Shown here: positions 1 to 12,023 of the stretch, piece by piece
Layout: every line of letters begins with the position of its first letter
Numbering within the stretch: the stretch's first letter is position 1
From: Guyanagaster necrorhizus
Lineage: Eukaryota; Basidiomycota; Agaricomycetes; Agaricales; Physalacriaceae
Assembly: GCF_019112545.1 (NCBI RefSeq)
Contig: NW_025064937.1
Coordinates: 7,656 to 71,655, forward strand
Direction: 5' to 3'
DNA: 64,000 nucleotides
Program-made: the position numbers and the translations under genes
The notes under the pieces: model-generated
The model's database searches: none
Told to the model about the DNA's origin: nothing
Seen by the model: the letters and a program-made list of their open reading frames with translations, nothing else

Positions 1-192
1 TGTAAGCGCGCTATTACTGTTCACGCACTGTGATCTCATTGAAGAAAACAATTACATTTGTTGAATACTACTTTATCGCATTATAATCCCCCCACGAACT
101 AAGAGTTTTGTGTGTGTGTTGGTGTGAGTGTGGTCAGTGGATAACGCTCTGCTGTATCCGTTTTCACCTTGCGCGCACTCAGGTACTCTTCA
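1..192 (+). mobile_element. 3' end of a long LTR-like repeat (same family as the 8.3-12.0 kb palindrome)
   Basis: This stretch matches 9921-10114 almost base for base and ends in the same CTCTTCA. It stops abruptly at about 192, where gag-like sequence of element A begins. Most differences from the palindrome copy are CpG here and TpG or CpA there, so this is the less mutated copy. It is read as the right end of a roughly 1.8-kb TG...CA repeat inserted into gag of element A, its left part lying outside the window. That it is an LTR is inferred from the terminal dinucleotides only. Confidence 0.55.
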
Positions 193-626
193 ACGCATGG
201 AAAGAATATGGCTGGCAGCATCCAGAAGATCTGCTCACACCAATACCTTCATACCAATCTGACAAGCTGAAATCACTGGCACCAATGCCACAAACCCCTC
301 CCATCACTCCAAAGCGAGCCGTCCATCGGGCCCTCTCAGCCTGAAGTACCTTAACCGACTCTGACTACTCTGTACAAGCAACAGCAGTCTGACTAAACTG
401 ATCCTGAGCCCAGCTGACCAAACCCCCAAATCCTTGGACTGGCAAAGGAAGCCGACTCCTTGAAGGACAACCATCCCTGGATCAGGCCGGTCTGAGCAGC
501 AAAGGCAAGGAACCAGCCCAAGATGACCCCGAGGCTACTCGCCTCGGATTCACTGTATGAGATGGGATAATTGTACAAATTGAAAACCCAAAGGAGAGTC
601 CAGTCGCCGATGACCACTCCCTACAC

Positions 627-1637
627 TTGTTCCTGGGACCGCCAACGGACTGGGAACAGCCACCATTCAATGGGTGGCCCAACCCAATGAACGCTTTGCC
701 CAACAACGCCCATATCGTTCAGTGCCGGCCTGATCTCCTTCGGAAACCCTGCCTATTCAAAGGTGTCTCTGACAACATCGATCGATTCCTCATAGACTGT
801 GAACAGTACTTCGAGGTCTACATTGGGTTTCTAGGAACCAACATGAATAAAGTCACCTTCACCACCTCTTATCTCGAAGATAAGGCCAAAACATGGTGGA
901 TCCTCATCTCCCTGAACTTCCGATCCACCACGAGAGGGCATTACCGATACCCCTTGTGGCCAGTCTTCAAACAGATGTTGAATAACAAATTCATTGATCT
1001 GGCGGTGCAGGAAGTGCACAAGCAGAAGATCAAGGAGTACAAGATGGGGGATAAAGCGGCCATGGACTATTTCGATGAGCTGAAACAGCTCACCAAATTG
1101 GCCAGGATTAGGGAGGACATGGCCAACGATGGGCAAATGGTAGAAGCCCTTAAATGAGGAGTCCCTTCCTCGTACCTCACAATGATCTCTGCAATGGGCA
1201 TCAAACTACTAATGCCCATTGGATACGACGAATGGAAGGACAGGATCATTGAGATGTACAAGGAACAACAAAGGCAGAAAGCGGAGGCAACGATGCTGCA
1301 GGAATACTCCAAGAAGCCGACCCTGCTAACCCCGAACAAGACAGGGAAAACTGCTGGGAAATCACCGGGACCCTCGATGACCCCCACCTACAGTAGCCAG
1401 AAAACTGGGACTGGGACCACATATACCAGAACAGAGAAACCAATGGACATAGATCACATGAAGAAGGAGGGCAAATGCTTTAACTGCAGACAAAAAAGGC
1501 ATATGGCCAAGGATTGTCTGAAAAAGAAGCAGACCCAAGAAGACATACGTGCCCAAATCGCCGAACTACAGAAAGAGGAAGAAGAACTTGGGAAGAAGAC
1601 AAAGGTCGAGGAGGTAAAAGATGGAGCCAATCAGTGA
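627..1637 (+). pseudogene. gag polyprotein fragment of chromovirus A (zinc knuckle)
   Basis: The frame contains a Retrotrans_gag-like region (about 740-1150, with KAKTWW and KEYKMGDKAAMDYFDEL). A TGA stop near 1155 replaces an expected arginine codon before GVPSSYL, and the same frame continues to 1637. A CCHC zinc knuckle, CFNCRQKRHMAKDC (C-X2-C-X4-H-X4-C), lies near 1477-1518. A lysine/glutamate-rich tail follows. More N-terminal gag-like sequence extends upstream to about 193. Gag packages the RNA; this copy is broken. The homologous frame of the second gypsy element starts near 38494. Confidence 0.8.
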
Positions 1638-1885
1638 GTGACTCTACTGGATCGGCCAAAGGACTTCATGGTGTGCAAACCCCAGCCATTGATCGGACTT
1701 ATGATACTTCTGTAGTTATGCCTATGCCATTAAATATGCATTCGAATATACCCACAGTTGATGCACAACCTAATGAGTCACAAAGAAAAGCTCAAATGCC
1801 TACAGGCTGAACAAGGGCAGAGAGCCCCTCGAAATGGCTCAAACCATTCGACACTGAATGGTCCTGGAGAGCCATTAAGGAAGCA

Positions 1886-4800
1886 GTGGACAAGAACACT
1901 GCTAAAGCCACACTATGGGGATGGGTGCACAAGACCAGGATGGAAGAAGCCACAGAGGAGGTAGTAAAAGCATTGGCAAACACTGAGCGAAGCAGGGCCC
2001 TCGAATGGTTGGACGAGCTAAGGGGGCCTCAGAAATTCATCAGACACACCAAAACCCCGGGATGGGACTTGATGACCAAAGCACAAATCAAGACCCTGAC
2101 CAATAGGGTGAAACATTCAGTAACCGCCCTGATTGACAGCAGGTGTACAGGCAGCTCGATCAATTGAAGCTTCATACTCCAAAATAAACTTCCCACTTGA
2201 TCCACAGCCACTCCGATACCCATATATAACGCCGATGGAACAAAAAACCAAGCCGGATCAATTACAGAGTTTGTCGAACTCCAATTGACCATTGGGGATC
2301 ACTCCGAGCAGATTGATCTCGCTGTGACAGACCTCGGATCCAAAGAGCTATTCTTGGAACATGATTGGCTCATTCAGCATAATCCACTTATCAATTGGAA
2401 GACTGGGTGACTTATCTTCACTCGATGCCAATGTCGAAAAATTCTATTCGAATTGCCTGACGAAGATCTGGAGGATAGATGGGATGAAGAAATAGAGGAC
2501 AGAGAAATCATCCTGGCCATTGACCTGCAAAAAGAAATTCATATTCGGGCAGTACACCACGCCAATAACCTGGTGGCCAAAGCCAATGAGGGGAAGGAGG
2601 CAAGGATGTTTGAAGAAATAGTACCAGAATGGGCACAGGACTATAAGGACCTCTTCAAAAAAGAAAGCTTCGATGAGCTCCCCTGTCCAAAACCTTGGGA
2701 TCATGCCATTGAGCTAATCCCCAATGCCAGTGCCAACCTAGACTGTAAAACTTACCCCCTCAACATTCAAGAGCAACAGGAACTTGACAAGTTCCTCGAT
2801 GAAAATTTGTCCAGCAGACGCATCCGACCCTCCAAATCCCTGATGGCATCACCATTCTTTTTCGTAAAGAAGAAGGACAGCAAACTCTGACCTGTCCAGG
2901 ACTATTGCAAGTTAAACGAGATGACCATCAAAAACTGGTACCTGCTACCTTTGATCTCGGAGCTTATGGACAAACTCTGTGGAGCTAAATATTACATGAA
3001 GCTTGATGTTCATTGGGGGTATAACAACGTCAGGATCAAAGAAGGAGACGAGTGGAAGGCAGCTTTTTGGACTAACCGGGGACAGTTTGAGCCAATGGTC
3101 ATGTTCTTTGGCTTAACTAATTCCCTGGCCACCTTTCAATGGATGATGAATGACATATTCAAAGACCTCATCGCCACTGGAAAGGTCATGATCTACCTAG
3201 ATGACATCCTCATCATGTCCAGGATGAAGAGGGAGCACCATGACCTGGTTCAACAAGTACTCGCTCTCATGAGAAAACATAAACTATTTCTCAAAGCAGA
3301 AAAATGCGAGTTCGAGGTATTGGAAATGGAATACCTTGGAGTGATCATTAGTGAGGAGAGCATCAGGATGGACCCGATCAAGGTGGCAGGGGTAATGGAG
3401 TGGCCGACACCAGTAAAAAAGAAGGAACTGCAGTCCTTCCTCAAGTTCACAAATTTTTACTGAAGGTTTATTCAGGACTACAGCAAAATCATCCATCCCA
3501 TGACTCAGCTCACCAGTAATGCTCCCTGGGGATGGGGAAAACCCCAGCAACTTGCCTTTGATGACCTAAAAAGGTGATTGGCCGAGGATGTAGTCTTAGC
3601 CATACCATCTCAAGAAGGAAAATTTTGCATTGAGGCAGATTCAAGTGATGGGGCCATAGGCGCCATACTATCACAAGAGCAAGATGGGAGATGGCACCCA
3701 GTTGCCTTTCTCTCCAAAGCATTGACCGTGACAGAAAGGAACTATGAAATCTACGATAAGGAACTACTGGCAATAATGATCGCCTTGGAAGAATGGTGAC
3801 ATTACCTGATCGGTGCCCCCGAGACCTTCAAGATCTGGACAGACCACCAGAATCTCAGATACTTCCGACAGCTGCAAAAACTAAATTGCCAGCAGGCCAG
3901 ATGGGTCACCGAACTCGCTCAGTATCAATACACTCTCCACCACAAGGCCGGAGTGGCAAACAAAAAGGTCAACCTCCTATCCTGTCGAGCTGACCACAAC
4001 CAAGGAGGGGATGACAACACGGGAATCATAATGCTCAGGCCCAAACACTTTCAAGCCCTAATCATGCCAACGGAGGAAGAGATCCAGGAGCGGATCAAGA
4101 GCGTAACCCGAGATCCCCATAAATGGGATCAAAGGATTGCCCCCTCACTAAATCATAAACGAGAAATGACAAAGGAGGAGGGAATGATCTGGTACAATGG
4201 TAGAATTTACATCCCATGTGACCAAAATCTACATGGGGAAATCATCACCATGTGCCACAACCATGCCACTGCGGGACATCCGGGAATTGCCAACACCAAG
4301 GAACTTGTACTACAAAACTACTGGTGGCCAAAACTCAGCAACAACGTCACCTCCTACATTCAAGCCTGCAAAACATGCCAGAGGGGAAAATCTTCCACAC
4401 AATCGTGGGCAGCCCCTCTACACCCAAACGAAATACTGACATGTCCCTGGACTCATATTATGGTAGACATGATCACTGGGCTACCAGACTGCAACAGCTA
4501 TGACGCCATCCTAGTCATAGTAGACCGATTCTCTAAAACAATTATCCTAATTGCATGCTCCATGGAACTAACCTCGGAAGGGTGGGCCAAAATTCTATGT
4601 GATGAAGTATATGCCAAGTATGAGATGCCTCAAGTAGTCATCTCAGATCAGGGACCTCAGTTCATCTCGAAGTTCCTCGATGACCTCTATAAACTCCTCC
4701 ATATCAAATGAAACGTGTCAACAGCTTATCACCCTCAAACCGATGGCCAGACCAAACATGCAAATCAGGAGGTCGAAAAATATCTCCGACTTTTCATTAA

Positions 4801-5525
4801 CTACCACCAAGATGACTGGATCGAATGGCTTGCACTGGCCACCTTTCAACATAACAATCGGGTTCATTCAGCCACTGGCCAAACCTCATTCTTCATCAAT
4901 CATGGGCATCACCCACACGTAGCCTAGACATCTTCCTACAAAAAGACGACAACACCCGCTTCCACAGACTTTGCCATGATAATGACAAAAATCCACAATG
5001 AAACCAGAATCACCCTTGAAAAGGCTGCCTCTGCAATGAAAAAACAGTATGACAAATATCATCACCTAGTGCATACATATAATATTAACGATAAAGTATG
5101 GCTGGATACGACAAATCTCCACCTGCCCCGACCAAAATGTAAGCTTGCTGACAAACAGACTGGCCCCTTCCCCATCATCAGCAAAATAGGGGAAAGTGCT
5201 TACAAGCTATGTCTACCAGTAGGATGGAAGGTCCATGATGTCTTTAATGAGGCACTTCTCTCCCCATACATTGCTCCAGCCTTCCCTAACCAACAATGCC
5301 CCCCACCGCCACTGCCTGACCTGATCAATGACGAGAAACACTATGAAATTGATCAAGTCCTAAACTATAAACTATGAAAAGTAAAAGCCTGCGGGGGGGG
5401 AATGACAATGACGGTAGATTACCTCATCAGCTGGAAAGGATATGGCCTGGAATCCAACCAGTAGATCAATGAAAAATACATGGCAGCCAACAAGACCATA
5501 CATGACTATGAATTATCCCTTAATT
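1886..5525 (+). pseudogene. pol of chromovirus A: protease, RT, RNase H, integrase, chromodomain
   Basis: Protease lies near 2080-2400, its active site degraded to DSRCT where D-S/T-G is expected. Reverse transcriptase (about 2800-3460) keeps the catalytic YLDD motif in MIYLDDILIM. RNase H follows (about 3580-3990, with IEADSS and [11 protein letters not shown]). Integrase (about 4240-4930) shows the HHCC zinc-binding pattern (HNHATAGHPG, then CKTCQRG) and the DDE acidic residues in VDMITG, SDQGPQF and NQEVEKY. A chromodomain-like segment, YLISWKGYGLESNQ, lies at about 5415-5465. Stops and lost frames make it non-functional as read. Chromodomains of this class steer integration to heterochromatin, which would fit the nested insertions. 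Confidence 0.85.
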
Positions 5526-5561
5526 AATGCCATTGGGATGATGGTCTTAAGGAGGGGGTAA

Positions 5562-5994
5562 TGTTATGATTTTTCCCTTTTCATCGCCTTTTCACCCCTA
5601 TCTATGCTTAATCAGGAGGCACAAGACCATGGGAGAGCTTGGTCAGCACAACTAACTCATCCATCAGTCTACCCGACAATCAAGCCTAACGACGCACAAG
5701 CAACCCTTTTATGTGTAACAACGATGCTCAAGGACAACGGGCACCATGGACACAGGAATACACAATAAGTAGTGATATAATTAGGAACCCTTATACAGTA
5801 TTTAAGAACAATGCTCTTGCTGGTAAACCCCAGCTTTGAGCTAAAGTTTATACACACCATTCCAACTTGAGTCAACAACTGACCTTGTATCACTACCAGC
5901 AGATATACATTTAGTGAACTCAGGTGATTCCTCAAAGTGCAAAGGAACACCTGTTTATCACATGTATCTGTTCACATGATGCTTGGGCCTAACA
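5562..5994 (+). repeat. 3' LTR of chromovirus A (433 bp)
   Basis: The repeat starts TGTTATGATTTTTCC right after a purine-rich tract (AAGGAGGGGGTAA) and ends GGGCCTAACA, giving matching TGTTA...TAACA ends. The same LTR family recurs at 6632-7081 (-), 34697-35221 (+), 40603-41124 (-), 43859-44328 (+) and as the split 30317-36141 copy. Confidence 0.9.
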
Positions 5995-7081
5995 CCCACC
6001 CCTGGGCTGGCCCTGGTGAGAGAACAGAGGCTGTGAGACTGGCTGCAAGGAGTTGGGGCATTGGATCTTTGAGCCATCTGAGAGGCATTGAGAGAGTCTC
6101 AGGTATGGTTGGCAATCCCATGGATATGAGAGGCAGAAGAGGGGGAGGGGGACTTCCAGAAGAAATCCTCCAGGAGGTCCTCATCCTTGTGGTTGGGGAC
6201 AGCATTGGATATAAGGATTCCATGTCGTCTTGGAATGCTAAGGTCCCAGTTTCTGGGTTGAGAGGAGCACTGTTCTCTCTCTTCTTCTTGACCATTCTCC
6301 TGATGTGAGCCACTAGGCCTGGCTTCTGGGGGCTGGTAGGTCATTTGTCAGGATTCTGGGATGTTATGAAGTGGGAGGTCAGGAGTTACATTGTGTAGTA
6401 TTCATTAGATTTGTCAAAACTCATGGTAATATCAGATGGCTCAGGTGGTAATAGAATGGTGTCTCTGGCACAGCTGGATGATCACCAATAGACTGATCAA
6501 TGTTCCAATGATGGAGGCAAGGAGTTCAAAGAACTCATGGTCAAAATTCAGATTGTTGTTGTCAGAAGGAGGCATTCAGTTTCTCAGCACAATTGGGCTT
6601 GAGAAAGGGAAGAAGGAAGCTTTGAGCTAATTGTTAGGCCCAAGCATCACATGAACTGATACACATGATAAACAGATATCCCTTCACACTTTGAGGGATC
6701 AGCTGAGTTCACTGTTGTGTATCTATATTGTTGTGTCACAAGGTCAAAGGATAGACTCAAGGTAGAATGGTGATTATAAACTTTAGCTCGAAGCTGGGTT
6801 GTACCAGTGAGAGTGAGCTCCTTTAAATACTGTACATGAGTTGCTAATTTTACTACATACTTATTGTATATTCCTCTGTCCTTTATGCTCTTTGTGCTGG
6901 AGCATCATTATGGTATATAAAAGGTCAATTGTGCATTGTCAGGCAACATCAAGTGACAATGGTGAGTTGGCTAGTTGTGCTGACTAAGCCCTGTCCCATG
7001 GTCTCAAGCACTTATCTTTGACACCCTGACTAAGCATAAATAGGGGTTGATAAGGTAAAGAAAGGAGGAAAAATCATAACA
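5995..7081 (-). mobile_element. Gypsy element B: LTR plus 5' leader/gag start, truncated
   Basis: On the minus strand an LTR (7081 to 6632, 450 bp, TGTTA...TAACA) is followed by the leader and start of a gag frame (6313 to about 5995, beginning MAHIRRMVKKKRENSAPLN). That frame is clearly related to 36493 onward in the full-length element. It is cut at 5995 by the end of element A's LTR. At 7081 it abuts pol of element C, whose frame continues at 7082. So B lies in C and A lies in B. Confidence 0.8.
6632..7081 (-). repeat. 5' LTR of element B
   Basis: This is the reverse complement of the TGTTATGATTTTTCC...GGCCTAACA family, about 450 bp. It contains the segment shared by all copies in the window (AAAGTTTA and the TTTAAATACTGTAC-like stretch, read on the minus strand). 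Confidence 0.85.
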
Positions 7082-8315
7082 GGCAGAGGCTGTCAGAGCA
7101 TGTAGGGTCAGAGAATTGTGCTTATTTGATATTGATCTGGAGTTTGTTGATATCTATGATGGCACTAGCCTGTAGAGTAGGGTCTTCAAGGTAGGTTGTG
7201 CAGAGTGATGCAGAAAGTCATTCTTGAGTGAATATGGGTTAGAAATTGTGAGGGTTGACTTGGGCATATTGGCTATCCCTCTCTTTAGAGTAGATGTCCC
7301 ATCATCTAGTGAGTGCATCCAGTTTCCCTCCCAGTTTCCCAGGGCAGAACCAGATTACTAGATTGAACTGAGATAGGTATTCAGACCAGCAGACCTGTTA
7401 GCAGGTTAGAATCTTGGTGGTGACAAAGTATTCAAGGTTCTTGTGCTCTGTTATGACATCAATAGAGTCCATGGAGGCTTCAAGGTAGTGCCACCAATGT
7501 TTGAAGGCCTCAAAAATGGCTAGAAGCTCTTTATCATAGATGTTATAGTTGAGTTTGGCATTGTGGAGGCTCTGAGAGCAGAAAGTGATAGAGTGAATTT
7601 CATCATCTTCAAGATAGATAGAGAGGATAGCTGCAATTGTATAATTGGAGATGTTGGTTTCCACCACTATCTTTTGATTGGAGACCCAGTGGATAAGGAT
7701 AGAGGCATGTGTAAAGGCCTGTTTCAACTCATTAAAGGTGGCCAAGCATTTGTCATCAAATTTCCATGGAGTTCTCTTATAGATAAGTCATGTAAGAGAA
7801 AGAATGATATTGCTATATTCATGTATGAAGCAACAGTAGAAGTTGGTGAAGCCAAAAAAAGATTAGATGTCTTTGACCTTTCATGGCATTGGCCAGTCAA
7901 CAATGGCCTGGACTTTTTCTTCAGACATGTGAAGTCCTTCAGGTGATAGGATGTAGCCTAAGTATTCTATGGAATCCCAGTTGAATTTCATTTGAAACCT
8001 TTGCAGTAGAGTCCATTAGCTCTAAGCCTGCATAGGACCTCTTGAACATGTTTCTGGTAATCTCCCAGATTGTCAGAATATATAAGGATGTCATCAAAGT
8101 AGACTACTACTGATATGTCAAGCATGTCAGAAAATATATTGTTCACAAATCATTGGAATGCCACCAGAGCATTTGTGAGGCCAAAAGGCATGATATGCTA
8201 TTTGAAGGAACCATAATAGGTTTGGAAGGCTGTTTTCCATTCATCCTCTTTGGCTATGTGAATGAGATGGTAGACATGTTGTAGGTTGAGCTTAGTGTAG
8301 ATACATGTGAAGCAG
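7082..8315 (-). pseudogene. Gypsy element C pol fragment (RT C-terminal part, RNase H)
   Basis: Read on the minus strand, the RT begins abruptly at 8315 with YTKLNLQHVYHLIHI and DEWKTAFQTYYGSF. It continues through an RT thumb region to RNase H (7745 to 7398, with [21 protein letters not shown] and the TEHKNLEYFVT motif), then into the linker before integrase (to 7082). The sequence is nearly CpG-free and carries stops. N-terminal RT, protease and the gag C-terminus are missing: the palindrome 8316-12023 occupies that position, and gag resumes at 12024. This family differs from A, B and D. Confidence 0.8.
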
Positions 8316-10115
8316 TGACATGCCCTCTCCTTGTTCAGGCATGTAAAATTGTGAAAATTGCAAATATATGGACTGCATTCCAGTCCAGTAAGCATGTAAC
8401 AGAAAATAGGACTAGAGTGCACAGAAACCTAGCTATCATAATGCTAAACTGAAGTAACAATGAGCAGAGTGCATGGCCTAGTAACAGACTAATACCAGAG
8501 GGGTTAGGCTGCATGTGAGGTCCCAGCACTTGGCCCTAAATGTGCCAATACTATTATGAGAGAACATGCTAAAAATAAAAAGACTATGATTGAAATATGA
8601 TCAGCAATTCTGATCACATTGATCAAAGATGCACAGCCATTGATGCACTGATGAGACATGCCTTAGAACAGAGAACTGAGACCCAAAGAAAGGTATCTGA
8701 ATAACTGAGTGTGGAACAGAGAAATGATATAATAGCAACAAAGGAATAGATAGAGAAATACTACCCTCAGAGATGAATAGCACATGTACTGCTCAGAGAC
8801 TTGCATACTTACAGTGCCTTAGTGCACTTAACACAGTGAGGGACTCCATATCATACTGAGACATGGCACCTTTGGTGATCAGATAGAATGACTGGCTGGA
8901 CACAGAGAAGCAGAACATAGCCATTGTGGCTGACTCCTGGCATGAGAGATAACCCCAGGGGTCTGGAACAGTTTATCACTGTCAGAGATGTCACTGGGGA
9001 AATAAGAAAGTGAGCAGACCTGACAAGGCCAGCTAGCCAATGTCAGCTAGTGAAGGAACAGCAGGCACAGTCCTTGCTCAGAAGAGAATAAGCATGGTGA
9101 CTGCAATATGCACACAAATAATACTCACAGGATCCAGTATGGATTCCCATGCTTTGAAGATACCATAGTAGAGTATTTAAATATGGCATTGTATGAGTAG
9201 AAGAGAAGTTTCTGACCTCCACAGTTGCAGTGTATTGGGCACAGAAAGCCTTGCACTCTAGCTCTGGGTTTGTGTTAGTAACTTTGGGTGAGAGAATAAA
9301 CTTATTATTGAATATCCTTGAGAGAGCTGTGAGAACTAAGCGAGGCATCAAAGCTTGCAAAGGACTTGAGCCCAGTTTGATAAGAGGTTTTGGATTGCAC
9401 TCTAATCTGAGAATAAGAGAGTGGTGTCTGAAGGGCATCATCATGAGCTTTTGAGGTATTTGTGATGCATGGTGCTACAGGTGGCAGAGATTCAAACCCT
9501 TTGGCTTGATTAGTGTGCGCTTTTGGGTTATTTCTGCAGATTGGCAGAGGTTCAAACCCTTTGGTCTGTCAGACAGTGTTTTATTGTGTTTTGTATCTCT
9601 GGATTGCATAGGTTTGAATCCTGTGGGTCTACAATCAGTTTGGAAACTTGTGAACAGAGATCTGTGCTTTTTATCACTTGTGGATGTGTTTGTGATTGGT
9701 TTTTGCTTAGAGCATAAAGCTTTGAGTTGTGTATTGTGCATGTTAAGGACTTTGAGTTGATCTAAGCTGTGCTTGGGACTTTTTGGAGAGTTTTGTGAGA
9801 GTGTTTTGACATATTGTATTGAGCTGCAGTACCCTTTGCCTTGAGGCCCAGCAACACCAGTTGCCACCTCTTGTTTTGATAAGACAAAAAGCTTTGAGAC
9901 CTAGAGAGACCTCAGACTGTTGTAAGTGTGCTATTACTGTTCACACACTGTGATCTCATTGAAGAAGACAATTATAATTGTTGATTACTATCTTTATCAC
10001 ATTATAATCTCCCCATGAACTAAGAGTTTTGTGTGTGTGTTGGTGTGAGTGTGGTCAGTAGATAGCACTCTGCTGTATCTGTTTTCACCTTGCACACACT
10101 CAGATCCTCTTCACC
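8316..10115 (+). repeat. Left arm of palindrome 1 (1.8 kb)
   Basis: The arm is the reverse complement of 10224-12023; paired coordinates sum to 20339. All translated segments compared are identical between the arms; the only differences noticed are two bases near 10106-10109. The arm starts TGACATGCCC, and its inner end matches the LTR-like fragment at 1-192, ending CTCTTCA at 10114. Three partly matching copies of a TTCAAACCCTTTGG-like motif lie at about 9480-9625. Reading frames of 60-133 aa occur but resemble nothing known and are not called as genes. Confidence 0.9.
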
Positions 10116-10223
10116 ATAGCCTCTGCACCCATATCAAGGATGACATGGCACACCATAGGAAGCCAAACAACCTTTATGATATACACTTCCTTGCCTAAGA
10201 ACTTGATGCTTGCTACTGGACCT
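10116..10223. other. 108-bp unique spacer at the centre of palindrome 1
   Basis: This is the only non-paired DNA between the arms. One minus-strand frame is open right through it, but it is too short to name. Confidence 0.8.
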
Positions 10224-12023
10224 GGTGAAAAGAATCTGAGTGTGTGCAAGGTGAAAACAGATACAGCAGAGTGCTATCTACTGACCACACTCACACCAAC
10301 ACACACACAAAACTCTTAGTTCATGGGGAGATTATAATGTGATAAAGATAGTAATCAACAATTATAATTGTCTTCTTCAATGAGATCACAGTGTGTGAAC
10401 AGTAATAGCACACTTACAACAGTCTGAGGTCTCTCTAGGTCTCAAAGCTTTTTGTCTTATCAAAACAAGAGGTGGCAACTGGTGTTGCTGGGCCTCAAGG
10501 CAAAGGGTACTGCAGCTCAATACAATATGTCAAAACACTCTCACAAAACTCTCCAAAAAGTCCCAAGCACAGCTTAGATCAACTCAAAGTCCTTAACATG
10601 CACAATACACAACTCAAAGCTTTATGCTCTAAGCAAAAACCAATCACAAACACATCCACAAGTGATAAAAAGCACAGATCTCTGTTCACAAGTTTCCAAA
10701 CTGATTGTAGACCCACAGGATTCAAACCTATGCAATCCAGAGATACAAAACACAATAAAACACTGTCTGACAGACCAAAGGGTTTGAACCTCTGCCAATC
10801 TGCAGAAATAACCCAAAAGCGCACACTAATCAAGCCAAAGGGTTTGAATCTCTGCCACCTGTAGCACCATGCATCACAAATACCTCAAAAGCTCATGATG
10901 ATGCCCTTCAGACACCACTCTCTTATTCTCAGATTAGAGTGCAATCCAAAACCTCTTATCAAACTGGGCTCAAGTCCTTTGCAAGCTTTGATGCCTCGCT
11001 TAGTTCTCACAGCTCTCTCAAGGATATTCAATAATAAGTTTATTCTCTCACCCAAAGTTACTAACACAAACCCAGAGCTAGAGTGCAAGGCTTTCTGTGC
11101 CCAATACACTGCAACTGTGGAGGTCAGAAACTTCTCTTCTACTCATACAATGCCATATTTAAATACTCTACTATGGTATCTTCAAAGCATGGGAATCCAT
11201 ACTGGATCCTGTGAGTATTATTTGTGTGCATATTGCAGTCACCATGCTTATTCTCTTCTGAGCAAGGACTGTGCCTGCTGTTCCTTCACTAGCTGACATT
11301 GGCTAGCTGGCCTTGTCAGGTCTGCTCACTTTCTTATTTCCCCAGTGACATCTCTGACAGTGATAAACTGTTCCAGACCCCTGGGGTTATCTCTCATGCC
11401 AGGAGTCAGCCACAATGGCTATGTTCTGCTTCTCTGTGTCCAGCCAGTCATTCTATCTGATCACCAAAGGTGCCATGTCTCAGTATGATATGGAGTCCCT
11501 CACTGTGTTAAGTGCACTAAGGCACTGTAAGTATGCAAGTCTCTGAGCAGTACATGTGCTATTCATCTCTGAGGGTAGTATTTCTCTATCTATTCCTTTG
11601 TTGCTATTATATCATTTCTCTGTTCCACACTCAGTTATTCAGATACCTTTCTTTGGGTCTCAGTTCTCTGTTCTAAGGCATGTCTCATCAGTGCATCAAT
11701 GGCTGTGCATCTTTGATCAATGTGATCAGAATTGCTGATCATATTTCAATCATAGTCTTTTTATTTTTAGCATGTTCTCTCATAATAGTATTGGCACATT
11801 TAGGGCCAAGTGCTGGGACCTCACATGCAGCCTAACCCCTCTGGTATTAGTCTGTTACTAGGCCATGCACTCTGCTCATTGTTACTTCAGTTTAGCATTA
11901 TGATAGCTAGGTTTCTGTGCACTCTAGTCCTATTTTCTGTTACATGCTTACTGGACTGGAATGCAGTCCATATATTTGCAATTTTCACAATTTTACATGC
12001 CTGAACAAGGAGAGGGCATGTCA
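10224..12023 (-). repeat. Right arm of palindrome 1 (1.8 kb)
   Basis: This is the mirror of 8316-10115. It ends GGGCATGTCA at 12023, after which gag of element C resumes at once. No matching 5-bp target duplication is visible (AGCAG on the left, ATGGT on the right), so this was not a simple single insertion. Confidence 0.9.

Larger units (their letters stand above)
193..5994 (+). mobile_element. Ty3/gypsy chromovirus A, 5'-truncated by window edge and insertion, decayed
   Basis: A gypsy-type element in plus orientation: gag with zinc knuckle, aspartic protease, reverse transcriptase, RNase H, integrase, chromodomain, then polypurine tract and 3' LTR. The order protease-RT-RNase H-integrase defines Ty3/gypsy, and the terminal chromodomain places it among chromoviruses. 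Several in-frame stops (for example near 1155, 2165, 2888, 3461, 3797, 4709, 5465) break it. Some are TGA or TAG where the related element at 38-44 kb keeps a sense codon, as expected from C-to-T change. The 3' LTR ends at 5994 directly against sequence of element B in opposite orientation, so A was probably inserted into B. The 5' LTR is outside the window. Confidence 0.85.

Noticed and set aside
9043..9867. Frames of 130-133 aa in the palindrome arms
   Set aside because: No family resemblance, low-complexity repeats of PKGLNL type, and the same DNA is a repeat end at 1-192. Identity between arms only reflects the palindrome.
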